Source: JAYWAM01 sp043782425
Lineage (GTDB): Bacteria > Pseudomonadota > Gammaproteobacteria > Burkholderiales > Usitatibacteraceae
Reading direction: 5' to 3'
Assembly: GCA_043782425.1 (NCBI GenBank)
Contig: JAYWAM010000239.1
Location: 1 to 31,965, forward strand
Length of the DNA stretch: 31,965 bases
The position numbers were made by a program, and so were the translations under genes. Below the pieces are notes generated by a model. It did no database searches and was not told the origin of the DNA. It saw only the letters and a program-made list of their open reading frames with translations. Positions within the stretch are counted from its first letter, which is position 1. The number at the start of each line of letters is the position of its first letter. Positions 31,912-31,965 of this stretch are shown one piece after another.

Positions 31912-31965
31912 AGGTTGCTAAGATCGAAACGCAAGTGGCCCGCCAGGGCCACTTGTTCATTTGAC
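31869..31965. mobile_element. probable end of an insertion sequence (IS21-like), partial
   Basis: HsdS similarity stops at 31868, and TGTTGACGGCTGCGTAAATG begins at 31869. A TG-type terminus with this text resembles ends of IS21-family elements. No transposase frame is within the remaining 97 bases. The family call is from memory of terminal motifs; the junction itself is clearer than the family. Confidence 0.5.
31932..31955 (+). terminator. strong hairpin in the presumed IS end
   Basis: CAAGTGGCCC (31932–31941) pairs perfectly with GGGCCACTTG (31946–31955) around GCCA, a 10-bp stem followed by TTCATTT. It could stop transcription entering or leaving the element. Confidence 0.5.

Overview
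The window is a bacterial chromosome segment that most resembles a betaproteobacterium, probably of the Nitrosomonadales/Gallionellaceae type. This rests on gene order (leuC–entericidin–leuD–leuB–asd–fimV–truA–trpF–trpB–trpA–accD–folC–SPOR–cvpA–purF–metZ on one strand, and exbB–exbD divergent from xseA) and on protein character. It was judged by eye, not by a search. I see no rRNA, tRNA or CRISPR array.

Layout. (1) 1–2956: exbB–exbD (minus strand) face xseA (plus strand) across a 395-bp gap that holds a small cluster of DnaA-box-like sites. (2) 2953–7825: an accessory block on the plus strand. It has a RelE/ParE-like toxin, an XRE-type regulator and a small DUF6941-like protein, all overlapping and coupled to the end of xseA. 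A small membrane protein and a 957-residue exported, cysteine-rich protein with ankyrin-like repeats follow. (3) 7881–25937: a long core biosynthetic block on the minus strand. It covers arginine/dimethylarginine hydrolase, methionine (metZ), purine (purF), cvpA, a SPOR-domain protein, folate (folC), fatty acid (accD), tryptophan (trpA, trpB, trpF), tRNA pseudouridine (truA), the polar/pilus protein fimV, asd and leucine (leuB, leuD, leuC, with an entericidin-like lipoprotein gene between leuC and leuD). From truA to metZ the genes overlap or nearly touch and are probably co-transcribed. (4) 25938–31965: a decayed defence island. A RhuM–Fic gene is followed directly by a 43-codon stub of a foreign hsdR, and the pair is bracketed by a 70-bp direct repeat. 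A second, apparently full-length type I hsdR follows, carrying two composite palindromic repeat insertions in frame. Then comes an hsdS whose second target-recognition domain is cut off by what looks like the end of an insertion sequence. No hsdM is in the window.

How the parts work together. The minus-strand block supplies amino-acid, folate, purine and lipid precursors. The plus-strand blocks on either side look acquired: a toxin/regulator operon attached to xseA, and restriction genes attached upstream of leuC. A palindromic repeat family (CCCTCTCCC…GGGAGAGGG core) recurs between core genes (8794–8842, 17579–17626) and inside hsdR (29801–29841, 30424–30464), so the same element has colonised both the core genome and the defence island.
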